From: Metabacillus sp. B2-18
GTDB taxonomy: Bacteria > Bacillota > Bacilli > Bacillales > Bacillaceae
Reading direction: 5' to 3'
Length of the DNA stretch: 64,000 bases
NCBI RefSeq assembly: GCF_021117275.1
Contig: NZ_CP088245.1
Span: 657,501 to 721,500 of the forward strand
Below are positions 16,103-24,658 of the stretch, piece by piece. Both the position numbers and the translations under genes were made by a program. Below the pieces are notes generated by a model. The model had not been told where the DNA came from, did not search any database, and saw only the letters and a list, made by a program, of their open reading frames with translations. Each line of letters begins with the position of its first letter. The stretch's first letter is position 1.

Positions 16103-16960
16103 TTAAGCTTCAAGTACAAATTTTTTGATAGCATGGGCAACACCATTTTCATTGTTCGTAAGTGTTACAACATCAGCCATTTCTTTAACAGTTGGATCGC
16201 CGTTCCCCATAGCAATTGATAAGCCTGCTGTTTCAAGCATAGGAACATCGTTGAAGTTATCTCCAATTGCCACTGTGTTTTCGATTGGGATGTTAAAGTA
16301 TTCAGCCATTACTCGTATTCCGTTCCCTTTATGTCCGTTTGTATCCATAATTTCAATGTTAAACGGACCAGACGTTGTAATCGAAATTCCTTCAAACTTT
16401 TCTAATGAAGAAATGAGCTCTTCTTTCCCAGAGATGGTTGGGATAAAGAATTTTTGAATAGTAAGATCCTCAATCGCTAACACCGGTTCTAACTCATCAA
16501 ATATTTTAATACTATCCGTTTCCTTTGGTTGCTCCGTCATAAGCTTATATTCTTTAGGTGTTAAATGATTTAAGATTTCTTGATTTTTTTCAAGGAATGA
16601 AAGCATTCGTTCAGACCATGTAGAAGCAACAAAAATCCCTTTATTACTATAAATTTTAAATGGATATTCTTTTTGGTTAAGGACTTCTGCTACATTTTTG
16701 ACAATATCTTTGTTTATTGAGATTTGACTTAATAGTTTTCCGTCCGCGATAACCATTGTGCCATTACTTCCGGCAACAGGGCATTGTAGTGGAGTTTTAT
16801 CAATTACCGTCTTAATATCTTCTGGTGCTCGACCTGAACAAATCATAACAATGTGACCTTCTTGTTGAGCAGTTTGAATGGCTTGAATGTTTTCAGCTGA
16901 AATATCAATATTAGACGATAATAATGTCCCATCTAGATCAATTGCGATTAATTTTTTCAT
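16103..16960 (-). CDS. Cof-type HAD-IIB family phosphatase
   Basis: 285 residues from the ATG behind GGAGAAACGAG; the frame is open nine codons further. HAD motif I is IAIDLDGTLLSS at the N-terminus, motif II is ICSGRAP, and motif IV is VAIGDNFNDVPMLETAG, with MGNGDPTVKEMAD behind it. The large C2b cap domain fits the Cof subfamily of sugar-phosphate and flavin-phosphate phosphatases. Substrate unknown. A monocistronic gene convergent to the lipoprotein operon. Confidence 0.92.
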   Translation of the reverse strand: MKKLIAIDLDGTLLSSNIDISAENIQAIQTAQQEGHIVMICSGRAPEDIKTVIDKTPLQCPVAGSNGTMVIADGKLLSQISINKDIVKNVAEVLNQKEYPFKIYSNKGIFVASTWSERMLSFLEKNQEILNHLTPKEYKLMTEQPKETDSIKIFDELEPVLAIEDLTIQKFFIPTISGKEELISSLEKFEGISITTSGPFNIEIMDTNGHKGNGIRVMAEYFNIPIENTVAIGDNFNDVPMLETAGLSIAMGNGDPTVKEMADVVTLTNNENGVAHAIKKFVLEA

Positions 16961-17141
16961 CTCGTTTCTCCTTTGCTTTATATTCAATATGTATGTAGGA
17001 TCTAGTATTCACTCAATTATTTATTATGACATATTTTCATTGAAATCATTAGAAAAACGTTTGAAAAGATAATAAAATTTAAAATATCTATTGATTTCTT
17101 TTTCTTTTTATTGAAAAAAAGATATACTTGCACTTAGAAGA

Positions 17142-17149
17142 AAGTACAT
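17142..17149. repeat. Target-site duplication, left copy, of IS copy 1
   Basis: AAGTACAT directly abuts the left IS end and recurs exactly at the right end (18987-18994), an 8-bp target duplication. Confidence 0.9.
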
Positions 17150-17222
17150 GGTAGTGTCAAAAGATTTATGAAAACTACCTAAAGGGTTAGCTTCTCTCCT
17201 ATTTACTGGATGGAGATGCGCC

Positions 17223-17372
17223 GCAATCTCTCTTGACAAACACGCCAATGGTTTGTGGATTGTTTAACAAGGGCGAAGGGAACAAAAGAAGGCATACCAA
17301 ATAAGCCCTTGGTTGTTTCCATTTTAAACCATTGGCAAGTTCGGTTTGTCAAGAGTTCGCTCCGCCGATTGC
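17223..17372 (-). other. Nested long hairpin in the IS noncoding tail
   Basis: Four helices are nested: GCAATC/GATTGC, CTTGACAAAC/GTTTGTCAAG, CCAATGGTTT/AAACCATTGG and AACAAGGGC/GCCCTTGGTT. Together they make an imperfect 150-bp inverted repeat downstream of the transposase. The same structure exists in the second copy. It may block transcription across the element, be a structured RNA, or serve transposition. Confidence 0.7.
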
Positions 17373-17405
17373 TGAATTAGCTTAAGGGCTCAGCTAAACA
17401 AAAAG

Positions 17406-18845
17406 TTAGGCTTGTCTTTGTTCTACTATCCATTGTTGTGCTAATCCAATGAGCTTTGTCCAACGTGCTGGCATTGTTGGAAGCCCCTTGAGTTCTGGAT
17501 TCACTACGGGCACTTTTCCTTCTAAGGCGGCATGCGGACGCAAAAAGTTAAAGTAGGCCGTAAATAAGGTGACGTATGAAATGGAACCATGTTCAGAGCC
17601 GAATCCATGAGTGGAGCGATAATTGCCCTTAAAGGTGCGGTTAAGTCTCTCAATTATTTGTTTCATTGGTCTATATTCGGTTGAAACAGGGTCCTCATTG
17701 GTTAATCCAATGACCTGCTTCACATCGAATAAAATCTCATGTTGAGCGAAGAAATGTTGGGCTAAAAGATAGATTGGATTCCCGTCTACCACAAAGGTCA
17801 GATTTTCTGGAATCTCTTTCATCTTGATTAAGACCTCATCAATTGCTCGAATGGCTGTTGCTGTGTCTCGATTAGGCGACACCGGATACGAAAGAATAAT
17901 CTTTTTCACGGCGTCAAAAAAGAAAAATAAATAATGCCATCGACCGTTTACTCTGATATACGTTTCATCACCGCAGAATTGGTCTGAAAGTTCATAGGGA
18001 TAGTGATCCACATAAGGTTTAAGTAATAAAGCTACGCTATTTTCGTAGTTCAATACAGTCTGATGTGAAATCATCACTCCGTGTACGTCCTGCATAATCG
18101 CAGCTGTTTTACGGGCCGAAAGGCCATAGTTTACATGATAGGTTAGGATCAATCCTAATGTATGTGGGGATGCATAAATCTTTGATAAGTCCACGGCCGG
18201 CAGTTCTGGTGATTCCTTAGATAACGGCTGGAAATCGATATAAAACTGACGGAAAATGTATCTCAATTTAAATGCTTGAGGGTCCTTTTTGAACCTTTTC
18301 TTTTCTTTTGAAGTCATCCCATTGAGCTTCTTTTGATAATAAGAACAGTCATTGTTCTTGCACTTAAACACGTGAAAATCTTTTCTTTCTTTTATTTTCT
18401 CGAGAGTCTTGGAACAATGAGGACACTTCAGGATGGCCTCCTTAGAGTAACGGTTCTTTTCACTGAAAAGTTCTGTACACACCTTGCATTGATACTGACC
18501 TTTATCTCCATTGTTGGCATAAAGATAATCCGATGGAGCACCACACTTTGGACAGTTCATGGCTTTAGGTACGGAAACTTTTGCATTCTTACGCCTTTGA
18601 ACAGGTTTGAGAGCTTTCCCGTTCTTCTCTAGATATTCACTAAGAAGAACTCGATAATCAAGCTGTTCTAGAACTTCAATGACCGGAAGGTCATCCACTT
18701 GAAGTTTTCGATAAGGTTTATTTACGGGCTGTTCAGTAGGTTTATCGAACATGCTTTTACCAATCAATAAAGTAAGCAATGTTCGAATGAGTTGTTCTTG
18801 ATAGTTTATAAAAGTTAATAAATAGGTTATAATTTGAGGGTACAA
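17406..18845 (-). CDS. DDE transposase with N-terminal zinc ribbons, copy 1
   Basis: 479 residues from a TTG behind GGAAGTG. Two Cys4 zinc ribbons lie near residues 98-123 (CPKCGAP, CKVC) and 145-165 (CPHCSKTL, CKNNDC). The catalytic core has GDETYIRVNGRWHYLFFF (first Asp), TFVVDGNPIY (second Asp) and the Glu region IIERLNRTFKGNYR. The core resembles the IS6/IS240 DDE type, which also makes 8-bp target duplications, but the protein is about twice the usual IS6 length. I therefore do not assign a family firmly. Identical to the second copy. Confidence 0.9.
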   Translation of the reverse strand: MYPQIITYLLTFINYQEQLIRTLLTLLIGKSMFDKPTEQPVNKPYRKLQVDDLPVIEVLEQLDYRVLLSEYLEKNGKALKPVQRRKNAKVSVPKAMNCPKCGAPSDYLYANNGDKGQYQCKVCTELFSEKNRYSKEAILKCPHCSKTLEKIKERKDFHVFKCKNNDCSYYQKKLNGMTSKEKKRFKKDPQAFKLRYIFRQFYIDFQPLSKESPELPAVDLSKIYASPHTLGLILTYHVNYGLSARKTAAIMQDVHGVMISHQTVLNYENSVALLLKPYVDHYPYELSDQFCGDETYIRVNGRWHYLFFFFDAVKKIILSYPVSPNRDTATAIRAIDEVLIKMKEIPENLTFVVDGNPIYLLAQHFFAQHEILFDVKQVIGLTNEDPVSTEYRPMKQIIERLNRTFKGNYRSTHGFGSEHGSISYVTLFTAYFNFLRPHAALEGKVPVVNPELKGLPTMPARWTKLIGLAQQWIVEQRQA

Positions 18846-19009
18846 ATTGTCACTTCCATTCTTGGTTGTTGGGTGTGTGGTAACCTCAATTATCCAAAGA
18901 ATTTAGGGGGTGGCAATTTTTTTGCCTATAAAGCCCTCTATGGAGATATTTTATAACCTATTTCTTATAGAAGTTTTGACAATACGAAGTACATATTGGA
19001 GGGGTAAGT

Positions 19010-19993
19010 ATGGTTCGATTCGGTATTATCGGAACAAATTGGATTACAGAAAGTTTTATCCAAGCTGCAAAAAAAGTAGAAGGTTTTTCTTTAACAGCTG
19101 TATACTCAAGAACAACTGAAAAAGCAAGGGAGTTTGCAGACAAACACCTTGCTGAGCATATATATACAGAATTAGAGGAATTCGCAAGCAGCGATAAATT
19201 TGATGCGGTGTACATTGCAAGTCCAAACTCATTGCATGCTTCTCAAGCGATTCTTTGTATGGAAAAAGGTAAGCATGTATTGTGTGAAAAACCTATAGCT
19301 TCTAATGAAAATGAAGTAAGTGAAATGATTAAGGCTGCAAATAAGTATAATGTTGTCTTAATGGAAGCATTAAAAACGACTCTATTACCAAATTTCTTAG
19401 CTATAAAAGAAAACTTACATAAGATTGGAAAAGTAAGACGTTATTTTGCAAGCTACTGCCAATATTCTTCACGCTATGACAAATATAAAGAAGGTACTGT
19501 ATTAAATGCCTTTAAGCCGGAGTTTTCAAATGGCTCTGTAATGGATATCGGAATTTATTGTATATATCCTGCAATTACTTTATTCGGAGAACCAAAGGAA
19601 GTCAAATCCTCAAGCTATATGCTTGAGTCAGGTGTTGATGGAGAAGGAAGTATCCTACTCACATATGATGAGATGGATGCGGTTATCATGTATTCAAAAA
19701 TTACGAATTCATATGTTCCTTCGGAAATACAAGGTGAAAATGGTAGTATCATTATTGATAAAATACATACACCTGAGAGTGTGAAGATTCAATATAAAGA
19801 TGGAACAGTAGAGGATCTGACGCAGTCTCAGGATACTGAAAGCATGTATTATGAAGCTAAAGAATTTATTGAACTTGTTACTCAAGGTAAGCATCAATCA
19901 GAAATAAATTCTCATCAAAACTCTTTAATAACAGCTACAGTAATTGAAGCTGCTCGTAAGCAAATTGGCTTAGTTTATCCAGCTGATAAATAA
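19010..19993 (+). CDS. Gfo/Idh/MocA-family oxidoreductase
   Basis: 327 residues, full length for the family. An N-terminal Rossmann fold has FGIIGTNWITESF and VYSRTTEKAREFA; the signature GKHVLCEKPIASNENEV carries the conserved Glu-Lys-Pro near residue 94. The C-terminal half is the substrate-binding beta-sheet domain. It oxidises or epimerises a sugar, inositol or similar polyol with NAD(P). GGAGGGG precedes the ATG. An IS lies 23 bp upstream, so the native promoter has been displaced and expression may depend on the element. Confidence 0.9.
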   Translation: MVRFGIIGTNWITESFIQAAKKVEGFSLTAVYSRTTEKAREFADKHLAEHIYTELEEFASSDKFDAVYIASPNSLHASQAILCMEKGKHVLCEKPIASNENEVSEMIKAANKYNVVLMEALKTTLLPNFLAIKENLHKIGKVRRYFASYCQYSSRYDKYKEGTVLNAFKPEFSNGSVMDIGIYCIYPAITLFGEPKEVKSSSYMLESGVDGEGSILLTYDEMDAVIMYSKITNSYVPSEIQGENGSIIIDKIHTPESVKIQYKDGTVEDLTQSQDTESMYYEAKEFIELVTQGKHQSEINSHQNSLITATVIEAARKQIGLVYPADK

Positions 19994-19996
19994 GAA

Positions 19997-20036
19997 ATGG
20001 GCCGGTTCCCAACAGAGGGAACTGACCCATTTTTTC
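19997..20036. terminator. Terminator between oxidoreductase and catalase genes
   Basis: ATGGGCCGGTTCC and GGAACTGACCCAT pair with one mismatch and a T6 run follows; the convergent catalase gene also ends here. Confidence 0.8.
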
Positions 20037-20044
20037 ATTTAGTC

Positions 20045-21736
20045 TTAATAAGGATCTGCTTCGTGACTTTTCTTTACAGCGTCTTTTGTAGCTTCATTTG
20101 CAGCTAATGAACCTAGTCCACCTTGGCCATATTTTGACGTGCCTGATTCACGACCTGGGACTTCACCCATACTCATTTCTTTCATTTCTTTTATTTTCAT
20201 TTCAATGCCTTCCTTCACACGACGCCCATAATCTTCATCAGCTTGTGTAAAGTGTTCAATCATCGCATCTTGAATTTTTTTATTACATGCTGCAAGTGCT
20301 TCAGAAAGGTTTTTTATTAATTCATCGCGCTCCCATTCTTCAAAACTGCGGTATGTGTCACCAGCTTGACCGTAGTTGTTAGGTCGATCAATTGGTGCAC
20401 TCATTGCTGCAGCATTATATGTTGGCTGATGTGGTGCACGACCTTCTCTACTTGCTTCCTTAAAACCGCCGAGCATTGATGGCTCATAGTTAATATGAGG
20501 ATTATCTCCGGACTCTTTCGGGTCACGCACATCCATTTGTCCACGTTGCTGATTTGTGCGAACAGGTGCTTTAGGTGCGTTCACAGGTAATTTCAGATAG
20601 TTTGCTCCAACACGATAGCGTTGTGTATCTGAGTATGAGAAGGTACGACCTTGTAACATTTTATCATCTGAAAAGTCCATACCATCAACAAGAACTCCTG
20701 TACCAAAAGCTGCTTGTTCAATTTCAGCATGAAAATCCACTGGATTACGATCTAACACCATACGTCCTACAGGTAGCCATGGGAACTTATCCTCTGGCCA
20801 AAGTTTCGTATCATCAAGAGGATCAAAATCGAGTTCAGAATGGTAATCATCCTCCATGATCTGAACAAAAAGCTCCCATTCAGGATAATCTCCGCTCTCA
20901 ATGGCCTCATATAAATCTTGTGTTGCATGCCCAACATTTTTTGCTTGAATTGAGTCAGCTTCTTCTTGAGTTAAATTTCGAATACCTTGCTTAGGCTCCC
21001 AGTGATATTTCACCAACACTGCCTTGCCCTCTGCATTAACCCATTTATATGTATTTACACCAGATCCCTGCATATGGCGGTATGTAGCTGGAATGCCCCA
21101 TGGTGAGAAAAGGAATGTGATCATATGTGTTGCCTCAGGTGTACGGGAAACAAAATCAAACATACGCTCTGGATTTGGAACGTTTGAAGCTGGATCTGCT
21201 TTAAAAGCATGAATCATATCAGGAAACTTCATTGCATCACGAATAAAGAAAATTTTAAGGTTGTTCCCAACAAGATCCCAGTTTCCTTCTTCAGTGTACA
21301 TTTTAACCGCAAAGCCGCGTGGGTCACGTGCTGTTTCAGGAGAATCCTTAGCTCCTGCTACTGTAGAGAAACGAACCATTAATGGTGTTTTCTTCCCAGC
21401 TCCAGAAAATACTTTTGCGCGCGTATACTTTTCTACAGGCTCATCGCCAACTTTTCCATAGGTTTCAAAATATCCAAATGCACCAGATCCTCGTGCATGT
21501 ACAACACGCTCTGGTACCTCTTCACGATCAAAATGTGAAATTTTTTCAATGAAGTGATAATTTTCAAGTGTGGCAGGACCACGGTCACCGATCGTACGGA
21601 TATTTTGATTATCCATAACAGGATGCCCTTGGCGGGTTGTTAATGTATCATCTTGCTCATTTCCAGATTTACTATTATCTAATGATTCATCATTAGAAGC
21701 TCCAAACTCTTCATTATATGAATGATCCTTTTTCAA
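20045..21736 (-). CDS. katX: Monofunctional heme catalase, KatX-like
   Basis: 563 residues from a TTG behind AGGAGGCTGACCA. A polar N-terminal tail of about 35 residues precedes the catalase core. The catalytic His80 lies in [30 protein letters not shown] contains the distal Asn, and [17 protein letters not shown] holds the heme-ligand Tyr. It converts hydrogen peroxide to water and oxygen. Length and charged tail fit the spore catalase KatX better than KatA, which is a judgement from memory. Upstream GTATA with a CAAATAAA-like element 16 bases on could be a forespore sigma promoter. Confidence 0.85.
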   Translation of the reverse strand: MKKDHSYNEEFGASNDESLDNSKSGNEQDDTLTTRQGHPVMDNQNIRTIGDRGPATLENYHFIEKISHFDREEVPERVVHARGSGAFGYFETYGKVGDEPVEKYTRAKVFSGAGKKTPLMVRFSTVAGAKDSPETARDPRGFAVKMYTEEGNWDLVGNNLKIFFIRDAMKFPDMIHAFKADPASNVPNPERMFDFVSRTPEATHMITFLFSPWGIPATYRHMQGSGVNTYKWVNAEGKAVLVKYHWEPKQGIRNLTQEEADSIQAKNVGHATQDLYEAIESGDYPEWELFVQIMEDDYHSELDFDPLDDTKLWPEDKFPWLPVGRMVLDRNPVDFHAEIEQAAFGTGVLVDGMDFSDDKMLQGRTFSYSDTQRYRVGANYLKLPVNAPKAPVRTNQQRGQMDVRDPKESGDNPHINYEPSMLGGFKEASREGRAPHQPTYNAAAMSAPIDRPNNYGQAGDTYRSFEEWERDELIKNLSEALAACNKKIQDAMIEHFTQADEDYGRRVKEGIEMKIKEMKEMSMGEVPGRESGTSKYGQGGLGSLAANEATKDAVKKSHEADPY

Positions 21737-21937
21737 TGGTCAGCCTCCTATATAGTAAATAAATCAACATAATCATTTATTTGCTAAAGGTACCAAAAAT
21801 ATACAAGAGTTATTAAAATTTGTATGATCTAAATCAATAGAGTAATCGTTCTCTTATTAAGATCATAAAAGCACAATATCTATTAAGCTAATCTGATAAT
21901 ATGCTATTCTTAGAAAAACAACATAAAGGAGATTCAT

Positions 21938-22498
21938 ATGATCGAGAAGGATGATGCATCGTTATATGCTAAAGCTGCCAATAAAGATCGCATTGCTTTT
22001 GAACAGTTATATGATCGTTACGAAAAACTTGTTTATTCTTTTGCTTATCGAATAACGAAGGATACGACCTTGTCAGAGGAGATTATCCAGGATGTTTTTA
22101 TGAAGCTGTGGAATGGAACAAATCTTTATGATGAGAAAAAAGGGAAATTCTCTTCATGGCTTCTAACGATCACAAGAAATAAAGCAATTGACGAAATTAG
22201 AAAACGCCAGAGACATACGCATGAAAAAGTAATTGAGAAAGACTCATTAGTTGTAGATGAAGCTTCTACAGAGCAAAAGATAGAACAGAAAGAACAACGA
22301 GAAAAAATTCAACAGGCCATGTTAAATCTTAAAATAGAACAGCAGCAAATTATTGAATTATTTTACTTTAAAGGATTAAGTCAGCAAAAGATAGCGGATC
22401 AGTGTGAGATTCCGCTTGGAACTGTTAAGGGCAGGATTTGGATTGCATTAAAACACTTAAAAAACATGCTAGGTAAGGAAGGGAGGGACATCACATGA
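21938..22498 (+). CDS. ECF-type RNA polymerase sigma factor
   Basis: 186 residues. Sigma region 2 contains QLYDRYEKLVYSFAYRITKD, EEIIQDVFMKLW and SWLLTITRNKAIDEIRKRQR. Region 4 contains QQIIELFYFKGLSQQKIADQ and IPLGTVKGRIWIALKHLK. Regions 1 and 3 are absent, as in ECF sigma factors of the SigK/RskA type. AAAGGAG precedes the ATG. The stop overlaps the start of the anti-sigma gene (ATGA), so the two are translationally coupled. Confidence 0.93.
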   Translation: MIEKDDASLYAKAANKDRIAFEQLYDRYEKLVYSFAYRITKDTTLSEEIIQDVFMKLWNGTNLYDEKKGKFSSWLLTITRNKAIDEIRKRQRHTHEKVIEKDSLVVDEASTEQKIEQKEQREKIQQAMLNLKIEQQQIIELFYFKGLSQQKIADQCEIPLGTVKGRIWIALKHLKNMLGKEGRDIT

Positions 22499-23229
22499 CA
22501 AATGAACAGTGTATCTCTTTAATTGATTATTACAATCGAACATTATCAGATGAAGAATTAGAGGAATTTGAATCCCATTTAGAAAGTTGTTCGACTTGTA
22601 AGCAAGAGTTGGAAGAGTTAATGAGTTTAACGGAAGAATTACCTTACCTTTCTGAACAAATTGATGTTCCAAAAGGAATGAAAGCAAGAGTTCTTGAGAA
22701 TATATATGCCGAAAGTACGGTAATTGAAGATAGTCATGAAAAAGTTTCAGAACTTCAAGTAGTAGAACTGAAAAAGAAAAGCGGAAGATCGAGATTTTTA
22801 ATTCCAACATTTGCTGCTGCTTTATTATTATCACTAGCCACAAATGTTTATTTATATAGGGAAGTGACCCAAAATTCCAAAAGTGAGGAGTTCTTGCCAA
22901 CATCTCAGGTAACGTTACTACCTCCAGATGGTCAAGGGGATGGCATCGCAATTGCCTCTCTTTTATCAGCAGCTGGTCAGAAGTCGATTCTCCTACAAGC
23001 ATCTAACTTACCAAAGCTCCAGGATGATGAAGTTTATCAACTATGGGTTCTTGAAGGAGGGCAGCCATATCCTGCCGGGGCCTTTCAAACGAACGATTCC
23101 GGTCAAGGTACATTAACATATTCATTAGAGGGACTTGAAGGAGACTGGGATACAATAGCCATTACAGTGGAACAAGAGCCAGATTTACCAACCCCACAAG
23201 GAGAGATTGTTTTAGCTGGCGGTATTTAG
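22495..23229 (+). CDS. RskA-type membrane anti-sigma factor with zinc-finger domain
   Basis: 244 residues. Residues 1-45 are the zinc-binding anti-sigma fold (HxxxCxxC in HLESCSTCKQEL). A single membrane helix lies near residue 105 (FLIPTFAAALLLSLATNVYL). The outer part is an anti-sigma-K (RskA) domain with QASNLPKLQDDEVYQLWVLE and GAFQTNDSGQGTLTY. It should hold the preceding sigma factor at the membrane until an external signal triggers release. The coding overlap with the sigma gene supports this partnership. Confidence 0.92.
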   Translation: MTNEQCISLIDYYNRTLSDEELEEFESHLESCSTCKQELEELMSLTEELPYLSEQIDVPKGMKARVLENIYAESTVIEDSHEKVSELQVVELKKKSGRSRFLIPTFAAALLLSLATNVYLYREVTQNSKSEEFLPTSQVTLLPPDGQGDGIAIASLLSAAGQKSILLQASNLPKLQDDEVYQLWVLEGGQPYPAGAFQTNDSGQGTLTYSLEGLEGDWDTIAITVEQEPDLPTPQGEIVLAGGI

Positions 23230-23321
23230 GTAGATGAATTCTCTTTTTACTAAAGGTATCTTTTCTCATTTTTTAGCAAACAATAATTGTTGAAAAATGC
23301 TTTGTAAAGGGGGATTTTAGA

Positions 23322-23450
23322 ATGGCTAAAAGAGACAGTCATAAAAATCAGCAAGAGAAAATGAAAAAAGCAAGTGATGCGATTAACACCGATAAAGACT
23401 TTGGAAATGATCTGGCTGAAAGAAATCACAACGAAAAAAGATCTAAATAA
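23322..23450 (+). CDS. Small highly charged protein, function unknown
   Basis: 42 residues, MAKRDSHKNQQEKMKKASDA then INTDKDFGNDLAERNHNEKR. It is behind GGGGGATTTTAGA and ahead of a clear terminator, which supports a real gene. Strongly hydrophilic, without cysteine or hydrophobic core; the composition resembles small Bacillus spore or stress proteins, but I do not recognise a family. Confidence 0.65.
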   Translation: MAKRDSHKNQQEKMKKASDAINTDKDFGNDLAERNHNEKRSK

Positions 23451-23460
23451 TGAAGAAGGA

Positions 23461-23491
23461 GACTGTCCCGGATATATAGGGACAGTCTTTT
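23461..23491 (+). terminator. Intrinsic terminator
   Basis: GACTGTCCC and GGGACAGTC form a 9-bp stem followed by T5. Its TGTCCC/GGGACA core resembles the palindrome of the repeat array that begins about 25 bp downstream. Confidence 0.88.
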
Positions 23492-23511
23492 TATAGGGAG
23501 TGTCTCTGAAG

Positions 23512-24500
23512 AGAATATTGTCTCAATACAGGGGGAATCGGGACAGAAAAGGTCCTGGAGAGGTGGGTGTGTCTCGATACAGGGAGGGATTGGGACATAA
23601 GAGGTGTTCCGGCAGAAAGATGTGTCTCGATACAGGGGGAATCGGGACAGAAAAGGTCTTCAGCAGGAAAATGTGTCTCGATACAGAGAGAATCGGGACA
23701 GAAAAGGTCTTCCGGCAGAAAGATGTGTCTCGATACAGGTAGGGATTGGGACATAAGAGGTGTTCCGGCAGAAAGATGTGTCTCGATACAGGGGGAATCG
23801 GGACAGAAAAGGTCTTCAGCAGGAAAATGTGTCTCGATACAGAGAGAATCGAGACAGAAAAGGTCCTTCAGCAGGAAGATGTGTCTCGATACAGGCAGAA
23901 TCGAGACAGAAAAGATCCTCCGGCAGAAAGATGTGTCTCGATACAGGGGGAATCGAGACAGAAAAGGTCTTCCGGCAGAAAGATGTGTCTCGATACAGGC
24001 AGAATCGAGACAGAAAAGATCCTCCGGCAGAAAGATGTGTCTCGATACAGGCAGAATCGGGACAGAAAAGGTCTTCCGGCAGAAAGATGTGTCTCGATAC
24101 AGGGGGAATCGGGACAGAAAAGGTCCTCCGGCAGAAAGATGTGTCTCGATACAGGGGGAATCGAGACAGAAAAGGTCTTCCCGCAGAAAGTTGTGTCTCG
24201 ATAAAGGCAGAATCGGGACAGAAAAGGTCTTCCGGCAGAAAGTTGTGTCTCGATACAGGGGGAATCGGGACAGAAAAGGTCCTCCGGCAGAAAGATGTGT
24301 CTCGATACAGGGGGAATCGGGACAGAAAAGGTCCTTCAGCAGGAAAATGTGTCTCGATACAGAGAGAATCGAGACAGAAAAGGTCCTTCAGCAGGAAGAT
24401 GTGTCTCGATACGGAGAGAATCGGGACAGAAAAGGTCCTCCAAAGAAAGATGTATCCCAATACAGAGAAAATCAGGACAGAAAAGGTCTCCACAAGAAAA
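23512..24500 (+). repeat. Array A: about 19 tandem 52-bp palindromic repeats
   Basis: Units start with TGTCTCGAT, a 9-base purine-rich loop (ACAGGGGGA and variants), then ATCGGGACA or ATCGAGACA, followed by a 25-base linker of the form GAAAAGGTCTTCCGGCAGAA plus AGATG. The period is 52 bp (51-53). Units near the two ends are most decayed. Units 2-4 are repeated nearly exactly as units 5-7, a 156-bp higher-order repeat. Several frames on both strands are open through it, but the period is not a multiple of three and no ribosome site is present, so I treat it as noncoding. Confidence 0.93.
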
Positions 24501-24658
24501 ACCTCATCATACACATGTCATAATTGAGAATCAAAACCTTAAATGATCTATAAATTCTGCCCTTTACCAAAAAACTTAAAACTTTTTTTAAAAAAAGTGA
24601 TCCATTTCAAATTCCCTTTCGTTAGCTTAATAGAAAACCAGAAAGGGGAAATTTAAAA

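Larger units (their letters stand above)
17150..18986 (-). mobile_element. 1837-bp insertion sequence, copy 1
   Basis: The ends are GGTAGTGTCAAAAG on the left and CTTTTGTC-like GTTTTGACAATACG on the right. They form imperfect terminal inverted repeats of about 25 bp (inward TAGTGTCAAAAGATTTATGAAAA against TATTGTCAAAACTTCTATAA). It is flanked by the 8-bp duplication AAGTACAT. It carries one transposase gene plus a 256-bp noncoding tail. A second copy at 45149-46985 has the same length and an identical transposase in opposite orientation. Perfect duplications at both sites show two independent, recent insertions. Confidence 0.93.

Noticed and set aside
23512..24500. CRISPR array
   Set aside because: The intervals between the palindromes are repeats themselves, not unique spacers, and no cas gene is present.
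23567..24527. Long open frames (up to 318 codons) through array A on both strands
   Set aside because: They arise because the repeat lacks stop codons. The 52-bp period shifts the frame every unit, all frames give equally repetitive products, and no ribosome site is present.
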